Below are positions 17,924 through 26,443 of a DNA stretch of 64,000 nt, piece by piece. The notes beneath the pieces are model-generated. The model worked only from the letters and a program-made list of their open reading frames with translations. It did no database searches and was not told the origin of the DNA. Every line of letters starts with the position of its first letter. The first letter of the stretch is position 1. Source of the stretch: Kitasatospora terrestris (lineage in GTDB: Bacteria > Actinomycetota > Actinomycetes > Streptomycetales > Streptomycetaceae); NCBI RefSeq assembly GCF_039542905.1, contig NZ_BAABIS010000001.1:7130001-7194000 (forward strand), in the 5' to 3' direction. The position numbers and the translations under genes were made by a program.

Positions 17924-18688
17924 ATGGCCCAGCCCATGGTGCACGCCCAGGGCGTGCGCAAGCACTACGGCAAGCTCGAGGTCCTCAAGGGCATCGACCT
18001 CACCGTCGAACGCGGCCAGGTCTGCTGCCTGCTCGGCCCGTCCGGCTCCGGCAAGTCCACCTTCCTGCGCTGCATCAACCACCTGGAGAAGGTCGACGGC
18101 GGCCGCCTGTCCGTCGACGGCGACCTGGTCGGCTACCGGCAGGCCGGGAACCGCCTGCACGAGCTGCGGGAGTCGGAGGTCGCCGAGCGCCGCCGGGAGA
18201 TCGGCATGGTCTTCCAGCGCTTCAACCTCTTCCCCCACCTGACCGCCCTCCAGAACGTCATGGAGGCACCGGTGAGGGTCGCCAAGGTGAACACGGCGAC
18301 CGCCAGGGCCGAGGCGCAGCTGCTCCTGGACAGGGTCGGCCTCGGCGACCGCGCCGACCACTACCCGGCGCAGCTGTCCGGCGGCCAGCAGCAGCGCGTG
18401 GCGATCGCCCGCGCGCTGGCGATGAAGCCCAAGCTGATGCTGTTCGACGAGCCCACCTCCGCGCTCGACCCCGAGCTGGTCGGCGACGTCCTCGACGTCA
18501 TGCGCGACCTGGCCGCGGACGGCATGACCATGGTCGTGGTCACCCACGAGATCGGCTTCGCCCGCGAGGTCGGCGACACGGCCGTGTTCATGGACGAGGG
18601 CGTCGTCGTCGAGGCCGGCGACCCGCGCAAGGTCCTGGTCGACCCGGAACAGGAGCGCACCAAGGCGTTCCTCTCCAAGGTCCTGTGA
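17924..18688 (+). CDS. polar amino-acid ABC transporter ATPase
   Basis: A 254-residue ATPase of the GlnQ/HisP class. Walker A is GPSGSGKS (38-45), Q-loop VFQRFNLFPH, signature LSGGQQQR, Walker B LMLFDEP, and switch histidine in VVTHEIGFA. It starts four bases after the permease stop with its own GGAAGGG site, and its last bases overlap the start of the M20 gene (GTGA), so transporter and peptidase are made together. Confidence 0.94.
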   Translation: MAQPMVHAQGVRKHYGKLEVLKGIDLTVERGQVCCLLGPSGSGKSTFLRCINHLEKVDGGRLSVDGDLVGYRQAGNRLHELRESEVAERRREIGMVFQRFNLFPHLTALQNVMEAPVRVAKVNTATARAEAQLLLDRVGLGDRADHYPAQLSGGQQQRVAIARALAMKPKLMLFDEPTSALDPELVGDVLDVMRDLAADGMTMVVVTHEIGFAREVGDTAVFMDEGVVVEAGDPRKVLVDPEQERTKAFLSKVL

Positions 18689-19896
18689 GCGCCCCCGCCG
18701 ACCAGGCGCACCGCACGGCCGCGGCCGAGTTGTCGGCCGCCGCGCAGGCAGCCCTTCCCCGCTACCTCGACGACCTGGCCCACCTCGTCTCCATCGACTC
18801 CGGGTCCTACAACGCCGACGGCGTGAACCGGGTCGCCGACTGGTTCGAGGAGCGGCTGCGCTCGATCGGGTTCAGCACCGAGCGCATCACGCCCGCACAG
18901 GTGCAGGGGCGCCGCTTCGGAGACGTCCTCGTCGCCAGACTGACCGGCTCCGTGCCCGTCGAGGAGGGGGGAGCGCGGATCGTCCTGATCGGGCACATGG
19001 ACACCGTCTTCGAGGACGGCACCGCCGCCGCCCGCCCCTTCCGCTCGGCGGACGGCCGCGCGCACGGCCCGGGCGTCAGTGACGACAAGGGCGGCCTCCT
19101 GGCCGGGGTGACCGCAGCCGAACTCCTCACCCGCCACGGCCGCACCGGGTTCGCCGAACTCGTCGTCCTCGCCACCCCGGACGAGGAGGTCGGCTCGCCG
19201 GCCAGCCGTCCGGTGACCGAGCGCGTCGCGGCCGGGGCGCACGTCGCCCTCGGCCTGGAGTGCGCCCGCGAGAACGGCGACCTGGTCATCGAACGCAAGG
19301 GCGTCGCCGACCTCCTGATCACCGTCACCGGCCGGGCCGCCCACGCCGGCATCGAGCCCGAGCGGGGCGCCAACGCCGCACTCGCCGCCGCCCACCTCGT
19401 CGTCGCCCTGCAGGCCCTCAACGGCCGCTGGCCAGGGGTCACCCTGAACGTCGGCGTGGTGCGGGCGGGGACCCGGACCAACATCGTCTGTCCCCAGGCC
19501 GAGCTCCAGGTCGAGGTCCGGGCCGCCACCACCGCCGGCCTGCACACCGCGATCGCCGAGATCCGCACGGCCGCCGCCCGCACCGTCGTCGAGGGCACCA
19601 CCGCCCGCGTCGAGCAGCTGGACCTCTGCCCGCCCATGGAGCACACCTGCGAGGCGGCGGCCGTGCTCGCCCTCGCGCTGCGCACCGCCGCCGATCTCGG
19701 CATGCAGATCCACGGCGCCTCCACGGGCGGTGTCGGTGACGCGAACTTCACCTCCGGCCTCGGCATCCCCACCCTCGACGGCCTCGGCCCGGTCGGCGGG
19801 GCCGACCACACCCCCGAGGAGTGGCTGGACATCGTGAGCGCTCCGGGCCGCATCGCCCTGCTGGCCACGCTCACCGAGCGCCTCGGGCGTCGCTGA
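18685..19896 (+). CDS. M20-family metallopeptidase, candidate beta-Asp-Arg dipeptidase
   Basis: A 403-residue cytoplasmic protein with no signal peptide. GTG at 18685 overlaps the ATPase stop by four bases. Di-zinc ligands of the M20/carboxypeptidase-G2 class are visible: His104 in IGHMDTVF, Asp133 in SDDKGG, the catalytic Glu167 with Glu168 in TPDEEVG, Glu192 in LECAREN and His375 in GADHTPEEW. The dimerisation (lid) domain lies at about 205-315. Coupling to a basic amino-acid importer and to cyanophycinases suggests it splits imported beta-Asp-Arg into Asp and Arg, the role described for CphZ-type M20 enzymes. Another acyl-amino-acid substrate remains possible. Confidence 0.85.
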   Translation: MSAPADQAHRTAAAELSAAAQAALPRYLDDLAHLVSIDSGSYNADGVNRVADWFEERLRSIGFSTERITPAQVQGRRFGDVLVARLTGSVPVEEGGARIVLIGHMDTVFEDGTAAARPFRSADGRAHGPGVSDDKGGLLAGVTAAELLTRHGRTGFAELVVLATPDEEVGSPASRPVTERVAAGAHVALGLECARENGDLVIERKGVADLLITVTGRAAHAGIEPERGANAALAAAHLVVALQALNGRWPGVTLNVGVVRAGTRTNIVCPQAELQVEVRAATTAGLHTAIAEIRTAAARTVVEGTTARVEQLDLCPPMEHTCEAAAVLALALRTAADLGMQIHGASTGGVGDANFTSGLGIPTLDGLGPVGGADHTPEEWLDIVSAPGRIALLATLTERLGRR

Positions 19897-20054
19897 CCCC
19901 GCCGCGCAACCGCACACGGGCCCACCGGCCACCACGACCGGCCCGGGCGGGCTGCTCGCCCGCCCGCCCGGGCCACCCATCGCCGGGTGTGCGCCGCCCT
20001 CGGGCGCGCACCCGGCGACGCACGGTTCCCTCACACGACCCCATGGAGCTCCGG

Positions 20055-21350
20055 ATGAACCGACACCTCCGCACCCGCTGCGGGCGGACCGCTCTCGCCC
20101 TCGCGGCCGCACTGACCGTCCTCGCCTCGACCGCCCAGACCGCCGACGCCCGGCCCGCCGAGGCCGGAGGCACCCTGATCCTCGTCGGCGGAGGCCTCAA
20201 GGACGGCAACAGCGAGATCTACGGCGAGATCGTCCACAAGGCCGGCGGCGTCGGAAAGGCACGCATCGGCGTCCTGACCGCCGCCTCCGTCCCCGAGAGC
20301 CAGGACCCCGACGCCGCGGACCCGAACGCCTGCTCCAACTCGCACTGCAACGGTCTCTACTACGCGGACCTCTTCAAGCACTACGGCGCGGCCGACGCCC
20401 AGTGGGTGCCCATCGACATCGAGCACGTCGACGCAGCCGACTCCGACGCCGTCGTCGCCCAGGTCGAGTCGATGACCGGCTTCTTCTTCGGGGGCGGCGA
20501 CCAGTACCGGTACATCACCAGCCTCCTGCACGGCGACGCCCACACCGACTCCGAGGTCATGGCCGCCATCCGCCGCAAGCTCGCCGCCGGCGCCGTCGTC
20601 GCAGGCTCCAGCGCCGGCGCCCAGATCGCCTCCGGCCCCGACATGGTCAGCGGCGGCGACAGCTACCAGGCGCTGCGCGACGGCAGCGCCCCCGGCTACT
20701 TCGAGGACCCCACTCGCCTCGGCTACATCCCCCAGGGCGGCTTCGGCCTCTTCGACGCCGGCCTGCTCGACACCCACACCGGCACCTACGGCCGGGAGGG
20801 CCGCGCGATCCGCCTGGCGGCGGACACCGGCCACAAGCGCGTCTTCGCCCTCGACGAGAACACCGCGATCGAGGTCGAGCACGCCGGCACCCGCGACGAG
20901 AGCCTGCGGGTCCTGGGCACCCACGGCGTCTCCGTCTTCGACCTGCGCTCGGCCCGCACCAGCACCGTCCAGGGCCGCTGGGCGATCGACGGCGTCCGCT
21001 ACAGCTACCTCACCGACGGCGACCACTACGACCCGCGCACCTGGCACGTCCACGCCGCCGACGGCAAGAAGCCCCTCGCCGCCTCCGCCGCCACCGCCGT
21101 GCCCGCCAACCACGACGCGTTCTACTCCGTCGACAACCCCGACGGCGTCCCCTACTCCTTCTCCGGCACCGCCCGCGCCCTCACCGCCACCACCGCCCAG
21201 CGCACCGCGACCGCCGGCACCTTCGAAACCGGCCCCGCCTTCGAGGTCCTCTTCCGCAAGCGCGGCGACACCCGCGCCTGGACCACCGACGGCACCACCA
21301 CCGCCACCTTCGCCGACCTCGAGATCGGCGTCCGCCCCGCCGCCGGCTGA
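20055..21350 (+). CDS. secreted cyanophycinase-family serine peptidase (copy 2)
   Basis: A 431-residue S51 protein. ATG at 20055 is preferred over 20043 because GGAG at 20046 fits only the former. Sec signal peptide to about residue 33. It is collinear with copy 1: ADPNACSNSHCNGLYYADL, FFFGGGDQ (143-150), GSSAG with Ser186, GLLDTHTGTYGREGR and HGVSVFDLRSA all match. The polymer is therefore cut outside the cell and the products can be taken in by the transporter encoded just upstream. It follows the M20 gene by 158 bases with no obvious promoter element, so it may be the last gene of that operon. Confidence 0.85.
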   Translation: MNRHLRTRCGRTALALAAALTVLASTAQTADARPAEAGGTLILVGGGLKDGNSEIYGEIVHKAGGVGKARIGVLTAASVPESQDPDAADPNACSNSHCNGLYYADLFKHYGAADAQWVPIDIEHVDAADSDAVVAQVESMTGFFFGGGDQYRYITSLLHGDAHTDSEVMAAIRRKLAAGAVVAGSSAGAQIASGPDMVSGGDSYQALRDGSAPGYFEDPTRLGYIPQGGFGLFDAGLLDTHTGTYGREGRAIRLAADTGHKRVFALDENTAIEVEHAGTRDESLRVLGTHGVSVFDLRSARTSTVQGRWAIDGVRYSYLTDGDHYDPRTWHVHAADGKKPLAASAATAVPANHDAFYSVDNPDGVPYSFSGTARALTATTAQRTATAGTFETGPAFEVLFRKRGDTRAWTTDGTTTATFADLEIGVRPAAG

Positions 21351-21496
21351 CGGCCCGGCGGACCCGCGCCGCACCAGCCCGCCCGCTCGGGGATCTCCGC
21401 AGCCCGGCACTTCGCTAGGCTGCGGAGACACGATCCACCGCGTACCACCGAGCACCACCGACGATCCGCCCGAAGACCGGGAAGGGAACCCCGCCC

Positions 21497-22381
21497 ATGC
21501 CCACCGTCACGCTCGCCGAGGACATCCGCCAACGGCTCGGCGACTGCAGCCCCGCCGAGCGCAAGGTCGGCAGGATCCTGCTCGCAGGCTGGCCGGCCGC
21601 AGGATTCGAGACCATCGCCACCCTCGCCGAGCGTGCCGACGTCAGCGCCCCCACCGTCATCAGGTTCGTCAACCGCCTCGGCTACCGGGGCTTCCCCGAC
21701 TTCCAGGCGGCGCTGCGCACGGAGCTCGACGAACGCCACGCCTCGCCCGTCACCCTTTACAGCGCCGGCAACTACAAGGCCGCCGGATCCGACTCCGCCG
21801 ACGTGCAGGCCGGAGCGGCCGGGCTGCTCGCCCACGGCCGCAAGGTCTTCACCGCGGCGGTCGACCGCACCCTCGCCGAGGTGACCCCGCACGACCTGGA
21901 CCGCGCGGTGCAGCTCCTCGCCGACCCCAAGCGGCGCATCACCCTCGCCGGCGGCCGCTTCACCAACCTCTTCGCCCAGTACCTGGGACTGCACCTGATG
22001 CAGGTGCGCGACAACGTTCGCTTCCTGCCCGACCGGGCCGTCGAACGCACCGCCCTGCTCGCCTCCCTCGCGCGCCGGGACGTCCTCGTCGTCTTCGACT
22101 ACCGGCGCTACGAGGAGGACAAGGTCACCGTCGCCGAACTGGTCAAGGAAGCAGGGGGGCGCGTCGTCCTGTTCACCGACACCTGGCTCTCCCCGGTGAG
22201 CACCCACGCGGAAGTCGTCTTCTCCAGCCAGGTCGGAGCCCCGTCCCCGTACGACAGCCTCGTGCCCACCCTGGCAGTGGTCGAGAGCGTGGTCGCCGGC
22301 CTCATATCGGAGCTCGGCGACCGTGCCCACCAGCACATGCGGCACAGCGAGGAGATCGCCACCCGCTCCGGCCTCACCTGA
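21497..22381 (+). CDS. MurR/RpiR-family transcriptional regulator with SIS domain
   Basis: A 294-residue protein. Residues 1 to about 77 form the RpiR helix-turn-helix: CSPAERKVGRILLAG, then TLAERADVSAPTVIRFVNRL and GYRGFPDFQAALRTEL. Residues about 125-265 form the sugar-phosphate isomerase-like SIS domain that binds the effector. RpiR proteins usually sense phosphosugars, but many sit beside amino-acid or peptide genes. Being the only dedicated regulator downstream of the transporter-peptidase-cyanophycinase genes, it is the best candidate to bind the inverted elements found before them. Confidence 0.9.
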   Translation: MPTVTLAEDIRQRLGDCSPAERKVGRILLAGWPAAGFETIATLAERADVSAPTVIRFVNRLGYRGFPDFQAALRTELDERHASPVTLYSAGNYKAAGSDSADVQAGAAGLLAHGRKVFTAAVDRTLAEVTPHDLDRAVQLLADPKRRITLAGGRFTNLFAQYLGLHLMQVRDNVRFLPDRAVERTALLASLARRDVLVVFDYRRYEEDKVTVAELVKEAGGRVVLFTDTWLSPVSTHAEVVFSSQVGAPSPYDSLVPTLAVVESVVAGLISELGDRAHQHMRHSEEIATRSGLT

Positions 22382-22400
22382 CGCACCGCCCCGGCGCGAA

Positions 22401-22439
22401 CCCGTGCGGCCCGCCGGACGATTCGGCGGACCGCACGGG
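22401..22439. terminator. bidirectional terminator
   Basis: A 16-bp imperfect stem (CCCGTGCGG with CCGCACGGG, then CCGCCG with CGGCGG, one mismatch) lies between the convergent RpiR and third cyanophycinase genes. Confidence 0.8.
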
Positions 22440-22453
22440 CGACGGGCGGACGG

Positions 22454-23497
22454 TCAGCAGACCGGCGTCCCGGAGTAGAGGTTGGAGTCCGCGACACCGT
22501 TGACGACGCTGCGGGTGTAGTACCCGCAGGTCGGACGGTTCGCGAAGTCGTAGGTGCTGCCCGGCGTCAGACGCCAGATCTTGAAGTTCGAGAACGTCAG
22601 GGGCTTGCCCGAGGCGGCCTGTTCGGGCTGGTGGTCGCCGAGGACGACGTAGGCGTCCTCGGCCGACAGCGTCGCGAGCCCGTTCTTGTCGACGAACAGC
22701 GAGCCGCCCTCCTCGACGCCCACCCCCCAGGCCTTGCCGGAGGAGGTCAGGCCGTCCTTCAACGCCCTGGCGACGAACGCCATGGTGCGCCCCATCCGGT
22801 CGCGGCTGACGAAGTGGGAGTCGTTGACGGTGTCGCCGTAGTTCGGCCAGCTGAACATGCCGGTGGTGAAGGTGACGCTCCGGTCGTAAGGATTGGCGAG
22901 GGCGGTCGCGGAGTCGGTGCTCGCGGTGCAGGCGTCGTAGACGACGGAGCTGTTGATGTGGTGACCCGCGCTGCCGCCACCGACGCCGCCGCCCTTGGCG
23001 ACGACCGACTGGACCGACGCCTGGAGGGGGGTGCCCTTCCAGCGGGCGTAGTTGCACTGGTTGCCGCCGGCGAAGTAGACGAACTCCGAGTTCCGCACGT
23101 CGGTGTTCACCTGGGAGTTCGACGCGTCCTGGGTCGAGGTCAGGACGTAGGTGGTGCAGGAGTTGACGTTCGGCAGGCCCATGATCACGTCGCACTCCGG
23201 CGTCGGGCTGCCGGACGCCGCGGACGCGGCGAGCACCGTGACGTCGATGCTCCCGCTGCCTCCCCTGATGGCGTCCACGGCCTTGGTCATGGTCGCGGGG
23301 ACGACCGCACCCGAGCCGTTCATCGTGTACGCCGGGCCGCTCCAGGCCGGGCGGCTGACGTCGCTCGCGCTTCCTTGGCGGTAGCGCGTCACCTTCGCCT
23401 CCGCGACCGCCGGCAGTGACAGCACTGCCGTGGCTGCCAGGGTGGTGGCGACCAGCACGCGGCCGGTGCGGCGACGGGAGGGGCTTCCGAAGGACAT
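22454..23497 (-). CDS. secreted, divergent cyanophycinase-like protein (copy 3)
   Basis: A 347-residue protein with a Sec signal peptide ending near VAEA (residue 34). It keeps the S51 layout but is far from copies 1 and 2: EFVYFAGGNQCNY replaces FFFGGGDQ, and the nucleophile elbow is GGGSAGHH with Ser176. A DSHFVSRDRMGR segment supplies the downstream His. Several cysteines suggest disulfides. It may have another polymer or dipeptide preference. The upstream element at 23559-23591 is the closest match to that of copy 1, which ties its expression to the same signal. Confidence 0.75.
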   Translation of the reverse strand: MSFGSPSRRRTGRVLVATTLAATAVLSLPAVAEAKVTRYRQGSASDVSRPAWSGPAYTMNGSGAVVPATMTKAVDAIRGGSGSIDVTVLAASAASGSPTPECDVIMGLPNVNSCTTYVLTSTQDASNSQVNTDVRNSEFVYFAGGNQCNYARWKGTPLQASVQSVVAKGGGVGGGSAGHHINSSVVYDACTASTDSATALANPYDRSVTFTTGMFSWPNYGDTVNDSHFVSRDRMGRTMAFVARALKDGLTSSGKAWGVGVEEGGSLFVDKNGLATLSAEDAYVVLGDHQPEQAASGKPLTFSNFKIWRLTPGSTYDFANRPTCGYYTRSVVNGVADSNLYSGTPVC

Positions 23498-23558
23498 GGG
23501 GCCTCCAACTCTCGGCTGTGGGGGGATGCCTGAGGACCCTGCAGGGGTGGAACAGAAG

Positions 23559-23591
23559 ATACAGATACGGCGATAGTTTCACCAGATGTAT
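23559..23591 (-). promoter_or_regulatory. island-wide inverted element, cyanophycinase-3 copy
   Basis: ATACA (23559-23563) and TGTAT (23587-23591), 23 bases apart, form a perfect 5-bp inverted pair. The extended halves ATACAGAT and AGATGTA match those before cyanophycinase 1 at identical spacing. It lies 61 bases upstream of the start. Confidence 0.6.
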
Positions 23592-23736
23592 TGCCTGCTT
23601 CAGATTCTGCGCCGGCCGGCCACCCGTGACGGAGCGCCGGAGGGTCCGGTAATTGGTTTGCCGGTCCGGTGGCTGTGTGTCAGCCTTCGCCCCGGACCGG
23701 CAAGTTGATCATCGGTGGCCGGTCGACGACGAAACG

Positions 23737-24186
23737 ATGGGATCGGGTGCCGTGGGGAACAGTTACGAGGACGAGTGTCGCCGGTCGTTGGCGCAGGAGC
23801 AGGCGAGGAGCCTGGCCGGGACCAACCACTGGGAACACGTGGACAGGGAGGGGGTCCACCGGGACTGGGACGTCCTGTACCGGGAGATCACCGCGCTCCT
23901 GGACGGCGGCTCCCTGCCCGGGGATCCGGAGATCCAGGAACTCGTCCGCAGGCACTTCGACATCGCCTGCCGCTTCTACACCCCCTCCAGGGAGGCCTAC
24001 GTCGGCATGTCGCTCTTCTACGCCGAGGACGAGGCCATGAGGGCGTTCCACGATTCCTACCACCCCGGGATGGTGGAGTTCATGGGCGCCGCGATCAGGG
24101 TGTTCGCCGAGCAGGGGAGCGGGTTCGCCCCCAGCGCACGGGCCGACGCCCCGGCGTCCCCGGAGGGCTCAGGCCTCGATGCGTAG
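23737..24186 (+). CDS. stand-alone TipAS-domain protein
   Basis: A 149-residue protein (start ATG 23737; GTG 23752 is an alternative and neither has a strong ribosome binding site). It carries a TipAS antibiotic-recognition fold without the MerR DNA-binding domain: EIQELVRRHFDIACRFYTP and FYAEDEAMRAFHDSYHPGM are the characteristic helices, the last including the conserved YHPGM-type stretch. TipAS domains trap thiopeptides and related antibiotics. Sequestration without DNA binding is an inferred role. Confidence 0.75.
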   Translation: MGSGAVGNSYEDECRRSLAQEQARSLAGTNHWEHVDREGVHRDWDVLYREITALLDGGSLPGDPEIQELVRRHFDIACRFYTPSREAYVGMSLFYAEDEAMRAFHDSYHPGMVEFMGAAIRVFAEQGSGFAPSARADAPASPEGSGLDA

Positions 24187-24373
24187 GTGCGGTGGGCGGC
24201 GCGGAGCCGGTCGATGACCGCGTAGACCTGGTGGACGTCCTCGGACGCTCGGGAACCTCGGCCAGGACGATCACCTGCCCCGTTGTCCTCACCGCAGTCC
24301 GGCCCCCGGGAGGCTCCATCACGCACAGGGCGCGTGTCCTGCGGGGCCGGGGCGGCGCTCGGGGCGCGTCCCG

Positions 24374-24811
24374 TCAGCCGAGCGGCAGGACGGCGATCAC
24401 CCGGGTGCCGGCGAGCGTCCGGTGGACGGTCGTCCGGGTGGCGCAGGCCTCGACGATGTCCAGCCCGCGCCCCCCGCAGGCGAGCCCGTCCGTCACGGGC
24501 GCGGAGGGCCGCCGCCACCGGCCGGAGTCCCGCACCTCGACGGTCAGCGTGGTCACCGTGGCGGAGAGCAGCAGGCTGACGTCCGCACTGCCGCTGTGCC
24601 GGACCGCGTTGCCGACCAGCTCGCTCACCACCAGGGCCAGCCCCGTGTCGTCGGGTGAGATCATCCACCGGGCCGCCGTGTCACGGGCGAAGTTCCGGAA
24701 ACCGGACACCGCGACGGCGGTCGCCGCCATCGAGTACTCCGCCGTCCTGGTCCGGCCGGGCTGCGCACCGACGGCGCCGGTGCGGTCGGTGGTGGTGTCG
24801 GTGGTGAACAT
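24374..24811 (-). CDS. anti-sigma-factor-type histidine-kinase-like ATPase
   Basis: A 145-residue protein; ATG at 24811 follows GGGAG. It is an RsbW/SpoIIAB-like GHKL ATPase: N box in ALVVSELVGNAVRHSG, and a G1-type DSGRWRRP followed by GGRGLDIVEACA. The family binds or phosphorylates STAS antagonists to control alternative sigma factors. STAS genes lie 0.8 and 2.1 kb away. Confidence 0.8.
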   Translation of the reverse strand: MFTTDTTTDRTGAVGAQPGRTRTAEYSMAATAVAVSGFRNFARDTAARWMISPDDTGLALVVSELVGNAVRHSGSADVSLLLSATVTTLTVEVRDSGRWRRPSAPVTDGLACGGRGLDIVEACATRTTVHRTLAGTRVIAVLPLG

Positions 24812-25079
24812 CGGTGCTCCCGAGATGAGCGGGCTTTCCCCGTCCCCACGTTCCGTGACCACCACCGCGGTAACAATGCGGGTGCGCACCTTTGGGCACC
24901 CCCAGGAAATCATCCGTAGTCACCCGTCCGACCTGCGGCGATGACTCAGCGTCGACGTACGGCCGTCACGTCCTCGCCCTTCCGGCCCGGGCGGTGCGCA
25001 ACGCCCGCGACCTTTTGTCGCGCAGGGCGAAGGGCCCGGGAGCCGGCCCGGTGTGCCGGCCGTCCGCCGCCGGGTGCGG

Positions 25080-25511
25080 CTACGGGACGGAGGTGGTCGG
25101 CGGGTCGCACTCGGCCCAGACGCCCTTGCCGCCGGCCACGGGGTCGGTGCCCCAGGCGCGGGCGAGGTGGTCGACGATCCGCATGCCGTGCCCGCCGGGT
25201 CTTTCCGGCAGTGCCGGCCCGACCTGCGGGGCTTCGGCGCCGGCGTCGGTGACGGTGATCCGGATCCGGCCGCTCTGCGTCATGCGCAGGCCCAGGGTGA
25301 GGGGGCCGCCGGCGTGCTGGACGGCGTTGGCGAGGAGTTCGGCGGCGATCAGGACGATCTCGGCGCAGGCGGCGGGGTTCGCACGGGGGAACCAGGCGGT
25401 GAGGGTGCGGCGCGTGAAGCCGATGCCCTCGCTCACCGGCAGGGGCCCGGCCGGGAAGGAGAGCTGGCGGTGGAAGGCTGGTGCGGGCGGCATGGCACAC
25501 ACGGGAAGCAC
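25080..25511 (-). CDS. anti-sigma-factor-type ATPase
   Basis: A 143-residue GHKL ATPase (GTG 25511; ATG 25493, giving MPPAPAF, is equally possible). N box is IVLIAAELLANAVQHAGGP, and the ATP-lid glycines are in GGHGMRIVDHLARAWG. Its beginning MPPAPAFHRQLSFPAG closely resembles MRRLLPAPAFYYRLGFPPG of the ATPase at 26444, so the two are paralogues. It lies downstream of the STAS gene at 25560-25979 on the same strand with a 48-base gap, a likely partner pair. Confidence 0.8.
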   Translation of the reverse strand: MLPVCAMPPAPAFHRQLSFPAGPLPVSEGIGFTRRTLTAWFPRANPAACAEIVLIAAELLANAVQHAGGPLTLGLRMTQSGRIRITVTDAGAEAPQVGPALPERPGGHGMRIVDHLARAWGTDPVAGGKGVWAECDPPTTSVP

Positions 25512-25559
25512 CCCCGGAGGGACGGAGTCTGCCCTCGCGTCTTTCCGCCGGCCGCCGGG

Positions 25560-25979
25560 CTACCCCTCGCGGGCCGGTGGGTCTTCGCCCCCGTCGCGCA
25601 GCGCGTGCTCGAGGGTGGGCGCCATCGGCAGGACGGTGTCGACCTGCGTGATGCGCAGGACGTGACGCGCGGGCCTGGAGGGCGCGACCACGACCAGGCG
25701 GACGCCGCGTTCGAGCGCCTCGCGGCGGACGGTCAGCAAGGCGTTGAGCCCGGCGGAGGTGAGCAGGTCGACGGCGGACAGGTCGACGGCCAGCACTCCG
25801 GGCTGCAGTCGGAGCGCCCGGTTCAGCGCCCGGCGGACCTGGCCGACGTTGTCGTGGTGCAGGGCCCCGGCGAGCGCGCACACCACCGAGCCGTCGCGGT
25901 TGGTGACGGTGATCGCGGCGTCGGGCATCCCGCCCACCACGGTCCGGTCGGCAGGCAGAGGCGAATCCTCGACGGTCAT
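25560..25979 (-). CDS. STAS-domain anti-sigma-factor antagonist
   Basis: A 139-residue protein; ATG at 25979 follows GGAACG. One STAS domain: AALAGALHHDNV-type first strand and helix (here CALAGALHHDNVGQVRRAL), then VDLSAVDLLTSAGLNAL, where the Ser of TSAGL is the phosphorylation site by partner ATPases. Paired with the ATPase at 25080-25511. Confidence 0.85.
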   Translation of the reverse strand: MTVEDSPLPADRTVVGGMPDAAITVTNRDGSVVCALAGALHHDNVGQVRRALNRALRLQPGVLAVDLSAVDLLTSAGLNALLTVRREALERGVRLVVVAPSRPARHVLRITQVDTVLPMAPTLEHALRDGGEDPPAREG

Positions 25980-26443
25980 GGCGCACGTTCCTTCCGAACC
26001 CACCAACGGCTCCACGGTTCGATCCTGTGGGCCGGGGCATCGCATCCGCGCGGGAATCGGGAGACAGTGCGGCGACAGCCGACGGGCATCCGGCGAACGC
26101 CGAGATGACGCCGAGCCGGTACCTCGCACCTACCCCCGTCGCCCCGACCCACGCGTCCGCCGACCACATTCCACACCACGATGTCCCCCCGGCGCGGGCC
26201 TGCTGCCGCTGTGCGGGTCGGACCAGGAGCCGCTGCGGACGCCGGGCGGGCCGAGGACGCCGACCGGATGACCGCAGGAGCCCGGACCGCCCGCTCGGCG
26301 GCGTCCGCGACGACGCGGCCCGAACCGCGCGGACAGAGCCGACCGGTCACTCGCCGTGTAGCGGCCTTCCCCCCGGGCAGACGCCTGTGGCACGGACCCG
26401 ACCGACTCGACCGACCCGACACGCATTTGGCACGGACACCGTC
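25980..26443. other. divergent intergenic stretch
   Basis: About 460 bases between the divergent STAS and ATPase genes. Open frames crossing it are Arg/Pro-rich and lack start signals. Promoters for both genes must lie here, but no clear element was identified. Confidence 0.4.
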
